Source: CAJOOD01 sp964433025 (GTDB taxonomy: Bacteria; Bacillota_I; Bacilli_A; RFN20; CAG-826). From it: a stretch of DNA of 64,000 bases. Positions 15,852-24,092 of the stretch are shown here, one piece after another. A program made the position numbers and the translations under genes. The stretch lies in the NCBI GenBank assembly GCA_964433025.1, contig CAYSPV010000003.1, positions 3,314 to 67,313 on the forward strand. The letters run 5' to 3'. How positions within the stretch are numbered: position 1 is the first letter of the stretch; each line of letters begins with the position of its first letter. The notes below the pieces were generated by a model that was not told the DNA's origin, ran no database searches, and saw nothing but the letters and a program-made list of their open reading frames with translations.

Positions 15852-17058
15852 AATAGAAAAAGATTTAGATTATGTTGGTTTAAAGAGTGACGATAAAGAA
15901 TTTATCTTCGCTTTTCCTTATGGTTATAATTTTGGAAATAAAGAAGATCGTATACTAAATAAAGAAGATTATATATTAAGAAAAGATATTAAGAAGATAA
16001 TGTCTGTTATTCGTAAATGTAAGAAGGCTAATCCTCTTAGTATAAACGGATCTGAAGATGATAATGATAATCTACCTTTTGAGGATTATATTTATTTAAT
16101 TGAGTATTATTTACAGCATAATAGATGTTATTACATGGAAAAAGAAATATCTTATCGTAATGATACAAGAGGTAAGATAGATTGGTCTAAAACTATTAAA
16201 AGAAATAAACCTTATATACAAGACGATGAAATCGTCTATTTAAAACAAACTATTAGAGAAAGTAAGTTATTAGATAATACTTTAATTACAGAATTACATA
16301 AATACTGTACGATTGAATCTATTAATAAATTAGGTTTTTTATATGGTGTAGAAACCAAAGATAAAAGTAGTTTAAAAATAGATGAAAAGAACAAGAACAT
16401 GTATATTCAAATCATACATAAATACATGTCTAAGACTCATGATAATAATAAGATTAGACTATTCAGTGCGATGATTAATGTTATAAACAACATCGATACT
16501 AAAGATAAATCAGTTAATTATTACACTGAAGAGTTTCGTACTGTATGGGAGTATATGATCGATAATGTCTATGGTATTAAGAATAAGAATGAGTATTATC
16601 CTCATGGTAAATATAAAGGTAAAGAAGAAAAAAAGATTGACGAAGATGAAAAAGAACAAAAAGAAAAACAAAAGACCGCTTTAAGACCTGATAGTATTAT
16701 GAAATTAAATAATGAATATTATGTTTTAGATGCTAAATATTATAAAGAAGGTAATTTACCTAATTCATCTGATATAAACAAGCAAATTACTTATGCTGAA
16801 AAAGTAAAATATAAAGAAGAATTAGATGATCTTTATAATGCATTTATATTACCTTATGATGGCAAAGGTGTTGATAACATTAAATTTGATACATACGGAT
16901 ATGGTGATTGGTATAAATTAAATAAAAACTATCATCGTGTAGCGGTCATCTATATGGACACTAAATATCTTTTGGATATTTATAATAAAACTAGTGAGAA
17001 GATAAAACATCAAAAAGATTTAGCTAAAGAAATTCAAAAAATACAAGAGGCAAAATGA
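15835..17058 (+). CDS. mcrC: McrC/LlaJI-type restriction nuclease subunit
   Basis: 407 residues from ATG 15835, overlapping mcrB by 17 nt; an in-frame ATG at 15811 would give 8 more residues and is possible. An N-terminal region is followed by the family motif RGKIDWSKTI and then YLKQTIRES. The nuclease core is of PD-(D/E)xK type: RPDSIMKLNNEYYVLDAKYY around residues 285-303, with the catalytic Asp, Asp and Lys. That arrangement is typical of LlaJI/McrC endonucleases that cut DNA once assembled on McrB. A Lys/Glu-rich linker (KEEKKIDEDEKEQKEKQK) precedes the core. It ends the island; the 140 nt that follow hold only A/T-rich weak hairpins (about 17135-17165) and the next promoter. Confidence 0.9.
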   Translation: MKNQIRIEKDLDYVGLKSDDKEFIFAFPYGYNFGNKEDRILNKEDYILRKDIKKIMSVIRKCKKANPLSINGSEDDNDNLPFEDYIYLIEYYLQHNRCYYMEKEISYRNDTRGKIDWSKTIKRNKPYIQDDEIVYLKQTIRESKLLDNTLITELHKYCTIESINKLGFLYGVETKDKSSLKIDEKNKNMYIQIIHKYMSKTHDNNKIRLFSAMINVINNIDTKDKSVNYYTEEFRTVWEYMIDNVYGIKNKNEYYPHGKYKGKEEKKIDEDEKEQKEKQKTALRPDSIMKLNNEYYVLDAKYYKEGNLPNSSDINKQITYAEKVKYKEELDDLYNAFILPYDGKGVDNIKFDTYGYGDWYKLNKNYHRVAVIYMDTKYLLDIYNKTSEKIKHQKDLAKEIQKIQEAK

Positions 17059-17185
17059 TCCATATAATAGCTATTTTCATTAAATTTTTAGGAAAATTGA
17101 TACACTTTCTTGGCAAAATGAACACTATTTTTATAAAAATATAAAAAAATATGTTTTTATTATTAAAATAATTAAAATTCGTGTG

Positions 17186-17191
17186 TATAAT
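17186..17191 (+). promoter_or_regulatory. -10 box of leaderless gene at 17199
   Basis: TATAAT (17186-17191) is seven bases upstream of ATG 17199, and no Shine-Dalgarno lies between. A weak TTAAAA (17163-17168) lies 17 nt before it. The transcript should start at or one base before the start codon. Confidence 0.5.
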
Positions 17192-17198
17192 AATTTCT

Positions 17199-18383
17199 AT
17201 GAATTCAATTAAACGCGTAAACGGAATGAAAGTAATTAAGAAATGGAATTTAGGTCTATTCATTTCACTTATATTAATGATACTTGCTGTTGGTGGTACA
17301 ATAGCCCTTTTATATTTACTTCCAATTACAGTATTCTCATATCCTAATCAAGATAGTACTTATGAAGTATATGCTTCTGATTTTATATTCTTCGCTGCTC
17401 AAGATTGGTTAGGTACAGATAATATTAATGATGCATTCTTTAGATTTAAAAATTATGGTTTAGATGTCTTAATACCTTCTGATTTAAATAGCATTGTATT
17501 TGTTATTATATACGCTATTGCGGGACTTTTAGCAGTAGTAGGTGTATTTGCTGTTATATGTGTAATCATATTCTTATGTGGTTTATTATTTGGGGTTATT
17601 AAAGGCAATTGGAAAGCTATGAAAGTAATGACATGGCTAGTATTTGCTTTTATGTTTATAGTAGCCTTAATATTTGCCGCTTTAAAGCTATGCTTTATGT
17701 ATATGCTTACTGAATATGGTGTTGTTTATTATGATATGGATATTTGGAATCTTGTTTATATAGTAGCAGGTCTATTAGTGTTTGGTATTATCCAATCTAT
17801 CGTGTACTCTATATGCTTTAAAGATCGTATTTATATTAAAGACGCTAAACGTATATTAGAAGCTCAAAAACAAAGACAAGAAATGATGCAACAACAAATG
17901 TATCCTCAAGGCTTTGCTATGCCAATGCCTATGGTTATGAATGCTCCTAATTATCAAATGGCGCCTACTCAAAATCAAGTAACACCAACCCAAACTCAAC
18001 CAATTAAAACTAATCCTACTGTAGTTACTCAAGTTAAATATTCTGCAGGTAAAGGTTTACCTGAACAAATATCTTCTATTGGTGGACATGCGTTTAGTCA
18101 AAACGCTAATCTTGAAGTGGCTATTATTCCTTTAGGAATAAAAGAAATAGGACCATCAGCGTTTTCTAACTGTCCTAATTTAAAAGTTGTCTCTATTCCT
18201 ACATCGGTAATTAAGATTGGTTATAATGCTTTCTTTGGCTGTAAGAAATTAGCTAGAATTAATTATGGTGGACGTAAAAATGAATGGAAAAACATTACTA
18301 GAGGTTCAAATTGGCTCGCTAGTAGCGGTACTTCCGTAGTAGTGTGTGTTGATGGCGCAATCACTGTTAATCCTTATCATTAA
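17199..18383 (+). CDS. multi-span membrane protein with BspA-type leucine-rich-repeat tail
   Basis: 394 residues. The N-terminal ~225 residues contain about four to five hydrophobic segments (for example FISLILMILAVGGTIALLYL and IIYAIAGLLAVVGVFAVICV). A Met/Gln/Pro/Asn-rich linker follows (about 230-285, with MQQQMYP and PTQNQVTPTQTQP). The C-terminal ~110 residues are BspA/LRR_5-type repeats: SIGGHAFSQNANLEVAIIP, IGPSAFSNCPNLKVVSIP, IGYNAFFGCKKLARINYGG. Such repeats usually sit on secreted surface proteins and bind other proteins; attached to a polytopic membrane anchor through a Q/P linker they could face either side. I do not know the function. ATG 17199 preferred over an opening 18 nt upstream, which lies inside the promoter. 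Confidence 0.75.
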   Translation: MNSIKRVNGMKVIKKWNLGLFISLILMILAVGGTIALLYLLPITVFSYPNQDSTYEVYASDFIFFAAQDWLGTDNINDAFFRFKNYGLDVLIPSDLNSIVFVIIYAIAGLLAVVGVFAVICVIIFLCGLLFGVIKGNWKAMKVMTWLVFAFMFIVALIFAALKLCFMYMLTEYGVVYYDMDIWNLVYIVAGLLVFGIIQSIVYSICFKDRIYIKDAKRILEAQKQRQEMMQQQMYPQGFAMPMPMVMNAPNYQMAPTQNQVTPTQTQPIKTNPTVVTQVKYSAGKGLPEQISSIGGHAFSQNANLEVAIIPLGIKEIGPSAFSNCPNLKVVSIPTSVIKIGYNAFFGCKKLARINYGGRKNEWKNITRGSNWLASSGTSVVVCVDGAITVNPYH

Positions 18384-18388
18384 TAATA

Positions 18389-19078
18389 ATGAATATTGTT
18401 ATATTACTATGTGCAGGTAGGGGAAATAGATTATCCCTAGATATTGATAAATGTTTTATAAAAGTAGACAAATTATATTTATATGAATATAGTTTAAATA
18501 CTTTTTTTTCTTTAAAAGAAATAGATAAGATAATTTTAGTGTCCTCTTTAGAATCCTTACATCTAATTAATCTAAAACCATATAAAGATAAAGTAGAAGT
18601 AATAATAGGTGGTAATACTAGACAAGAAAGCATTTTTAATGCTTTAAATTATTTATATGAAAATAAATTAGTAAAAGATAATGATAATATCTTAATTCAT
18701 GATGGGGCTAGACCTTTAATATCTAAAGATATTATCATTAATAATATTAAAGCTTTAAATAATCATGATTTTAATATTACCTATATAAGAAATATTGATA
18801 CATCATTTTTTATTAAAGATGATAAATTAGATAATTTAATTAATAGAGATGAAGTAGTGTTTGAACAAACACCTACCTCATCTAAATTTAAATTATTATA
18901 TGACTTACATAAAAAAGCTTTAAAAGATAATTTATATGATATACATGATGATGCTACATTAGCTTTACTTTATAAAAAAGATGTCTATTTAGTAGAAGGA
19001 TCTAAATTAAATTTTAAGATTACTTATTTAAAAGATATAGATTTGCTTAAATATTATCTAACTTTGTTAGATAAATAA
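18389..19078 (+). CDS. ispD: 2-C-methyl-D-erythritol 4-phosphate cytidylyltransferase-like (IspD/TarI family)
   Basis: 229 residues, the usual size. Family motifs: LLCAGRGNRL (nucleotide-binding loop), GGNTRQESIFNAL, LIHDGARPLI, FEQTPTSSKF, HDDATLAL. IspD makes CDP-methylerythritol in the MEP isoprenoid pathway; the close relative TarI makes CDP-ribitol for teichoic acid. The GARP rather than AARP motif and QTPTSS rather than QTPQ are deviations, so the substrate is not certain. No other MEP or teichoic gene is in the window. It starts 6 nt after the LRR protein stop without a strong Shine-Dalgarno, so coupled translation is likely. Confidence 0.72.
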   Translation: MNIVILLCAGRGNRLSLDIDKCFIKVDKLYLYEYSLNTFFSLKEIDKIILVSSLESLHLINLKPYKDKVEVIIGGNTRQESIFNALNYLYENKLVKDNDNILIHDGARPLISKDIIINNIKALNNHDFNITYIRNIDTSFFIKDDKLDNLINRDEVVFEQTPTSSKFKLLYDLHKKALKDNLYDIHDDATLALLYKKDVYLVEGSKLNFKITYLKDIDLLKYYLTLLDK

Positions 19079-19123
19079 AATATTTATTGCTAGAAATAAC
19101 ATTTTTGTTAAAATAACTTGCAT

Positions 19124-20245
19124 ATGATTATACAAACCTTAACCGATCAAAGCATTGACCCTCTGTCTATTATGACCGCTGAGACAAGCGGTGCTTTTGG
19201 GATGCCAGATTGGCTTAGCTGGACAATAATAGCTATCTTATTATTAATAAGTGCACTTTTTAGTGCATCTGAAAATGCTTTTTCAAATTGTAATAAATAT
19301 CATTTTAAAGTTTTAGCAGATCAAGGTAAGTTGACCGCTAAAATTATTGTTAGACTAACTGAAAAATTTGAAGACACTTTAGTCTCTGTACTTGTCGCTA
19401 ATAACATCGTACAAACACTTATGTCTACTATAAGTGCGATTGTTTTTTATAACTTATGTGAATCATTAGGATTAAGTGGAGGTATTGACGCTATTTTATC
19501 TACTGTCGTTATGGCGGCCCTAGTATATATTATCTCTGATACTTGTCCTAAGATATTATCTAAAGCTATACCAAATAGAATGGCCATACTTTTAGCCTGG
19601 CCCGACTTCATAATAGGAATAATATTATTCCCTATCATACTTATCTTTAGGGGTGTATTAAAATTAACACATAAAATCTTTAAAATTGAAGAACAAAATA
19701 TCTTAACAAAAGAAGATTTATTAGAAAGTGTTGATGAGGCGATTAATGATGAAAATATCAATAATGAAACTGAACAACTCTTTGAACCTAATGAAAAGAA
19801 AATCTTCGATAGAGCCTTTAATTTTGACACAATTACTGTAAATCAAGTTTTAAGAAAAAAAGAAGATATGGTTTATATTGATATAAATGATTTAAACACT
19901 AAAAGTGTGAATGATTTTATCATGAAACATGATTATTCTAGATATCCTGTTATTGATAAAGAAAATAACACGATCGTAGGTATATTATCTATTAATGCTT
20001 ATTTTAAAGAATATGCTTTAGATAAACATTTAGATATAAGAAGTGTTTTAATGCCTGTTATATATGTATCTAGTGAAGATAAAATAGATGATATTTTAGA
20101 TACATTAAATAATAAAAAAACCCATATGGCGATAGTTAAAGATAAAGATGATAACTTTATTGGTATGGTAACTATGGAAGATATATTAGATGAATTAGTA
20201 AATACTTCTGATATTATCTCTTCTTTAAAGGAGAATACAAAATGA
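19124..20245 (+). CDS. CNNM-domain/CBS-pair membrane protein (CorC/HlyC-like transporter, short form)
   Basis: 373 residues from ATG 19124 (TTG 19118 is an alternative). A TAAAAT at 19109-19114 puts the transcript start next to the ATG. The N-terminal CNNM (DUF21) domain begins WTIIAILLLISALFSASENAF and has about three to four helices with LVSVLVANNIVQ. A tandem CBS module follows (DYSRYPVIDKENNTIVGILS and HMAIVKDKDDNFIGMVTMEDIL). The C-terminal CorC_HlyC domain of full-length relatives is missing. CNNM proteins are linked to Mg2+ or Co2+ export. It overlaps its full-length paralogue by 4 nt, which suggests a heteromeric pair. Confidence 0.85.
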   Translation: MIIQTLTDQSIDPLSIMTAETSGAFGMPDWLSWTIIAILLLISALFSASENAFSNCNKYHFKVLADQGKLTAKIIVRLTEKFEDTLVSVLVANNIVQTLMSTISAIVFYNLCESLGLSGGIDAILSTVVMAALVYIISDTCPKILSKAIPNRMAILLAWPDFIIGIILFPIILIFRGVLKLTHKIFKIEEQNILTKEDLLESVDEAINDENINNETEQLFEPNEKKIFDRAFNFDTITVNQVLRKKEDMVYIDINDLNTKSVNDFIMKHDYSRYPVIDKENNTIVGILSINAYFKEYALDKHLDIRSVLMPVIYVSSEDKIDDILDTLNNKKTHMAIVKDKDDNFIGMVTMEDILDELVNTSDIISSLKENTK

Positions 20246-21558
20246 GTTCAATAACTTTAATTATTGTTTATGTTGTGGTCTTAGTTATCTTATTATTTGG
20301 TTCTATTTTCTTTTCTAGTGCGGATATGGCTTTTGGAAGTGTATCACTTAATAGAGTTAAAAAATCTTTAGATGAAAAACCCACCAGTAATAAAAAAAGA
20401 GCCTATAAATTATCAAAAAACTATGATAAGACAATATCTACGATATTGTTATTTAATGATACGATTAATGCTGGTTTAGATTCTATTTCTACTTTACTTG
20501 GTATTTTAATTGCTTATCAAATAATTGTTAATCCTAGCTCCGCTTTAGCGGATACCTTCGGTCTTATCGCATCTATGATTATGCTTGTAATTAAAATTAT
20601 CTTTGGTGAGATAATTGCAAAATCAATGGGTAAGATATTTAACTATAAAATAGTTAATTTCTATTCTATGGCTATTTCTGTTTGTTATTATATAACCCTT
20701 CCTATCACCTTCTTAGTAGGAGGATTTGGACAAATTGTAACCTATCCAATAACAGCGTCTATAAGTGATATTAAAATCAAAGATGATGAAATTCATGAAA
20801 TGATTGATGAAGGTGAAGAAAGTGGTGCCCTAGATGAAGATAAAGCAGAACTTTTAAGAGGCACTTTAGATTTTACCACGACTGAAACTTATGAAATCAT
20901 GACTCCTAGAGCAAGGATATACGCGATTGATAAAAGTGATGAATTAGATGAAATATTAAAAGATGAAAGAACCTTTAGACATTCAAGAATTCCAGTATAT
21001 GAAGATAATATTGATTCTATTATTGGATATGTCAGAACTAAAGATTTAATCAAATTAAAATTAGATAGTAAAACTCAAGATATATCTAATATTATTATTC
21101 CGATTAAATTTTTCCCAAGAACAACAGAAATTAACGATGTATATCGTTACTTTAAATTAAATAAAACCCATATCGCAGTGGTTTTAGATGAATATGGGGG
21201 TTGTGAAGGTTTAATTACTTTAGAAGATATTATTGAAGAAATAGTAGGAGAAATTTGGGATGAAACAGATGATCCTAACGAACCATATTCTGAAAGAAGT
21301 GATGGAAGCTACATAGTCGATGGGGGTATGAATCTTGAAGATTTTTGTGAATTATTTGATTTAGATTATGATTCAATAGAAACAGAATATGTCACTATTG
21401 GAGGCTTTATTATTGAATTATTAGATGATAATTTTGCTAAGTTAAATGATGTTATAACTTATAAAAATGTTAAATTAACAGTAATAGCCTTAGGTAAACA
21501 TCACACAGTTAAAAAGATCTTAGCAGAGCCCATAATTGAAGAAGAAGAGGAAGATTAA
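20242..21558 (+). CDS. CNNM/CBS/CorC_HlyC membrane protein (hemolysin-family transporter)
   Basis: 438 residues with the complete architecture: CNNM membrane domain (about 1-180, starting after SITLIIVYVVVLVILLFGS), CBS pair (FRHSRIPVYEDNIDSIIGYV; THIAVVLDEYGGCEGLITLE) and a C-terminal CorC_HlyC domain (SYIVDGGMNLEDFCELF to the end), closing with an acidic tail. Known relatives move Mg2+ or related divalent cations and sense nucleotides through CBS. The start ATG 20242 overlaps the stop of the shorter paralogue (ATGA), with AAGGAG upstream at 20228-20233. The pair forms a two-gene operon ending before the rimP promoter. Confidence 0.88.
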   Translation: MSSITLIIVYVVVLVILLFGSIFFSSADMAFGSVSLNRVKKSLDEKPTSNKKRAYKLSKNYDKTISTILLFNDTINAGLDSISTLLGILIAYQIIVNPSSALADTFGLIASMIMLVIKIIFGEIIAKSMGKIFNYKIVNFYSMAISVCYYITLPITFLVGGFGQIVTYPITASISDIKIKDDEIHEMIDEGEESGALDEDKAELLRGTLDFTTTETYEIMTPRARIYAIDKSDELDEILKDERTFRHSRIPVYEDNIDSIIGYVRTKDLIKLKLDSKTQDISNIIIPIKFFPRTTEINDVYRYFKLNKTHIAVVLDEYGGCEGLITLEDIIEEIVGEIWDETDDPNEPYSERSDGSYIVDGGMNLEDFCELFDLDYDSIETEYVTIGGFIIELLDDNFAKLNDVITYKNVKLTVIALGKHHTVKKILAEPIIEEEEED

Positions 21559-21574
21559 TTTTTTAAATTAATAG

Positions 21575-21603
21575 TTGAAACAAATATATTTATTTGCTAA
21601 ATT
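21575..21603 (+). promoter_or_regulatory. promoter of the rimP-nusA-infB operon
   Basis: TTGAAA (21575-21580) and TAAATT (21598-21603) are 17 nt apart. The predicted start is near 21610, at the first base of a perfect 14-nt palindrome that opens the leader. Confidence 0.5.
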
Positions 21604-21609
21604 AATGAC

Positions 21610-21674
21610 GTGATTTAAATCACAACTCTTAATCTTACAAGATATGGAGTGGCCCTTGGGTCACTCTTTGTTTT
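21610..21674 (+). promoter_or_regulatory. structured rimP leader with attenuator-like terminator
   Basis: GTGATTTAAATCAC (21610-21623) is a perfect palindrome. A small stem ATCTT/AAGAT follows (21632-21643). Then comes a strong GC-rich hairpin, GAGTGGCCC/GGGTCACTC (21647-21655, 21658-21666), followed by TTTGTTTT (21667-21674). Because it lies between the operon promoter and rimP (ATG 21688, Shine-Dalgarno AAAGGGAGG at 21675-21683), it would end transcription unless read through. NusA autoregulation is a plausible but unproven explanation. It could alternatively be the terminator of the upstream CNNM operon. Confidence 0.55.
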
Positions 21675-21687
21675 AAAGGGAGGTTAG

Positions 21688-22152
21688 ATGGATCTTGAAT
21701 TATTAAAAACAAAAAGTGATGAATTATTAAAAAATTATGGTTATTATCTTTATTCTTTAAATACTAGTAAAGATAAAAATGGATTAACCGTAAGTATCAT
21801 CATAGATGATATTAATGATAATGATATCTCTATGGATGATATCGTTAAAATATCTAATCTATTAAATGATCTATTTGATGAATTAGATATTATACAATCT
21901 GCGTATACTCTAGATATATCATCTATAGGAGCGGAAAAACCCATCAACATAGACAATATTGATAAATACATCAATAAATATGTCTGTATTCATCTAAACC
22001 ATCCTTATGAAGGAGAAAATATCTTATATGGTACAATAATAAGTGTAGATAATGATGAAATAACATTAACCTATAAGATAAAAACAAGAACTAAAGAAGT
22101 CAAAATTAGAAAGGATAATATTTTAAAAGCTAGAAAAGCGATTAAATTTTAA
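21688..22152 (+). CDS. rimP: ribosome maturation factor RimP
   Basis: 154 residues, the standard length for this 30S assembly factor that binds pre-S12 sites. Residues 1-75 form the N-terminal alpha/beta domain (LDISSIGAEKPI marks its end; the usual motif is LEVSSPGxxRPL, so two positions differ). Residues ~85-154 form the C-terminal Sm-like barrel (GTIISVDNDEITLTYKIK). Preceded by AAAGGGAGG at proper distance. It heads the classic rimP-nusA-ylxR-infB-rbfA operon, with 15 nt to nusA. Confidence 0.92.
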   Translation: MDLELLKTKSDELLKNYGYYLYSLNTSKDKNGLTVSIIIDDINDNDISMDDIVKISNLLNDLFDELDIIQSAYTLDISSIGAEKPINIDNIDKYINKYVCIHLNHPYEGENILYGTIISVDNDEITLTYKIKTRTKEVKIRKDNILKARKAIKF

Positions 22153-22167
22153 AAGGAGTTAAATATT

Positions 22168-23829
22168 ATGGAAAATGCAAAAGCCTTTATCAGCGCATTT
22201 AATGAATTAGAAATTAAAACTGGTGTATCTAAAGATGCAATTTTATCTGCCTTAAAAGAAGCTTTAGACAAAGGTCTAAAAAAACAATTAGGAGGAGATG
22301 ATGCTTATACTTTAGTTAACATCGATATGGAAAATGGATTCGTAGAACTTGCTCAACTAAAAAAAGTCGTGGAAGTTGAAGAAGATGATTTTTTAGAAAT
22401 ATCATTAGAAGAAGCAAGACAAACTTATCCAGACATTCAAATTGGAGATTTTTATAAAATTGATATTCCTTTATCTTCAATTTTAAAAACATATGCGATT
22501 ACCATTAAAAATGTTTTCCAACAAAAACTAACAGAAGCTGAAAAAGCCGCTTTATATGAAACATATAAAGATAAAATTGGAGAAATGATTACAGGTACAG
22601 TAGATAAAGTAGAAGAAAAAGGTTTACAAGTTACAATTGCAAAAACTTCTATATTTGTTCCAAGAAGAGAATTAATTAAAGATGAAAGATTTTATCCAAA
22701 AGATCCAATTAAATTATATGTATCTAGTGTTTCTGATAATGGAGGAAAAGGTACTAAGATCTCTGTAAGTAGAGCAAATGAAGGATTTTTAAAAAGAGTT
22801 TTTGAAGAAGAAATTCATGAAATTTATGATGGTACAATCATCATAAAAGGAATAGCTAGAAAAGCAGGAGAAAGAAGTAAAGTAGCGGTATATTCTAACG
22901 ACCCTAACGTTGATCCTGCTGGGGCTTGTATTGGACCTAATGGTGTTCGTATTCAAAAAGTAGTGGCCCAATTAGGTAATTCTTCAAATAAAGAAAAAGT
23001 AGATGTTATTGGTTATAGCGATAACGCTGGTTTATTTGTTATGGAATCTCTTAAACCTGCAGTGGTCCTAGGCATTGTTATTGATAAAGAAAATAAAAAA
23101 GCTACTGCGATTATCGCTGATGGTTCTTCATCTGTAGCCTACGGAAAACGTTTTGTTAATTTAAATTTAGCAAAAGAATTAACAGGTTATGATATTTCTT
23201 TAATTGAAGAAAGTGTGGCTAAAGAAGAAAATTTAGAATATCAAACCTATGAAGAATTAGAAAGATTAGATATTGAATTAAGACAAAAAGCGGCTCAAGA
23301 ATTACTTGATAAACAATATTTAGAAAAACAACAAGAACAATCTATTTCAAATGTTTATGTTGCTCCTGATCAAAGACATTATGAAGAAGAAATGTCTGAA
23401 GAAGAAAGAGAGACTCTAGAAGAAGAAGTAGAAAAAGAAGAATTAGAAGTTTCATCCACTCCAGAGGTGGAAAAGACCACTCCTGAAGTAGAAGAAGTAG
23501 AAGAACCTACTATTGAAGTAGTTAAAGAAGAAGTTATTAAAACTGATGTTAAAACTACAACAACACTTGCGGATCTTGAAAAAGAATTAGAAAGTGAAGC
23601 TAAAAAAGCTAAAGCTACAACTTCTAAAGCTAAAAAGAAAGTTAAAAAAGAAGAAGCAGAAGATAACATCATTACTCATAAAGTTGATCCATCTCAACGT
23701 ATGTCTATTTATACTGAAGAAGAATTAAAAGCTATTGAAGAAGAAGAGCAAGAATTGTATGAAGATGAATACGATGATGATGAAATAGACTATAATGATT
23801 ATGATGAATATTATGATGATGAAAACTAA
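22168..23829 (+). CDS. nusA: transcription termination/antitermination factor NusA with long acidic tail
   Basis: 553 residues. The N-terminal RNA-polymerase-binding domain (1-~130) is followed by S1 (MITGTVDKVEEKGLQVTI), KH1 (DPAGACIGPNGVRIQKV) and KH2 (ADGSSSVAYGKRFVNLNLA), the normal NusA core. After about residue 375 comes a low-complexity extension of ~175 residues, rich in Glu, Thr and Lys and ending in a Tyr/Asp run (EYDDDEIDYNDYDEYYDDEN). B. subtilis NusA lacks such a tail; an acidic tail could mimic the AR domains of other NusA proteins. Shine-Dalgarno AAAGGAG precedes ATG 22168. The last 11 nt overlap ylxR. Confidence 0.93.
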   Translation: MENAKAFISAFNELEIKTGVSKDAILSALKEALDKGLKKQLGGDDAYTLVNIDMENGFVELAQLKKVVEVEEDDFLEISLEEARQTYPDIQIGDFYKIDIPLSSILKTYAITIKNVFQQKLTEAEKAALYETYKDKIGEMITGTVDKVEEKGLQVTIAKTSIFVPRRELIKDERFYPKDPIKLYVSSVSDNGGKGTKISVSRANEGFLKRVFEEEIHEIYDGTIIIKGIARKAGERSKVAVYSNDPNVDPAGACIGPNGVRIQKVVAQLGNSSNKEKVDVIGYSDNAGLFVMESLKPAVVLGIVIDKENKKATAIIADGSSSVAYGKRFVNLNLAKELTGYDISLIEESVAKEENLEYQTYEELERLDIELRQKAAQELLDKQYLEKQQEQSISNVYVAPDQRHYEEEMSEEERETLEEEVEKEELEVSSTPEVEKTTPEVEEVEEPTIEVVKEEVIKTDVKTTTTLADLEKELESEAKKAKATTSKAKKKVKKEEAEDNIITHKVDPSQRMSIYTEEELKAIEEEEQELYEDEYDDDEIDYNDYDEYYDDEN

Positions 23830-24088
23830 TAATGTTGTCTTGCGTCGTAATATTGTAGATCATATCTCTTATCCAAAAGATAAACTTATTAGAATTGTCT
23901 TAACTAAAGATAAACAAGTTATCTTAGATAAGAATCAAAGCATTTTAGGAAGAGGGGCCTATATCTATCCTAGTATAGAAAGTGTTACTCTAGCTAAAAA
24001 TAAAAGATTATTAAATAAGATATTTCATCTAAGTATAGATGAAAACATCTATGATGAAATGATAAATTTTATAAAAGAAAGTAGGTGA
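23819..24088 (+). CDS. ylxR: YlxR family RNA-binding protein (DUF448)
   Basis: 89 residues starting at ATG 23819 inside the nusA 3' end; upstream Met codons are produced by nusA's Asp/Tyr repeat read in another frame. Family motifs: KDKLIRIVLTKDKQVILD and GRGAYIYPSIES. The usual N-terminal RKCVxTG segment is reduced to RRNIVDHISYPK, so the Cys is lost. YlxR has been linked to RNase P and to transcription control. The neighbour ylxQ (L7Ae-type) that often follows is absent; infB starts 4 nt later. Confidence 0.85.
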   Translation: MKTNNVVLRRNIVDHISYPKDKLIRIVLTKDKQVILDKNQSILGRGAYIYPSIESVTLAKNKRLLNKIFHLSIDENIYDEMINFIKESR

Positions 24089-24092
24089 TAAT

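Noticed and set aside
6397..17200. Mobile-element attachment repeats or an integrase for the tRNA-adjacent island
   Set aside because: No copy of the tRNA 3' end was found near the other border, and no integrase, transposase or insertion-sequence end is present.
23379..23672. Ser/Val-rich open frame antisense to nusA
   Set aside because: It is the complement of the Glu/Thr-rich NusA tail.
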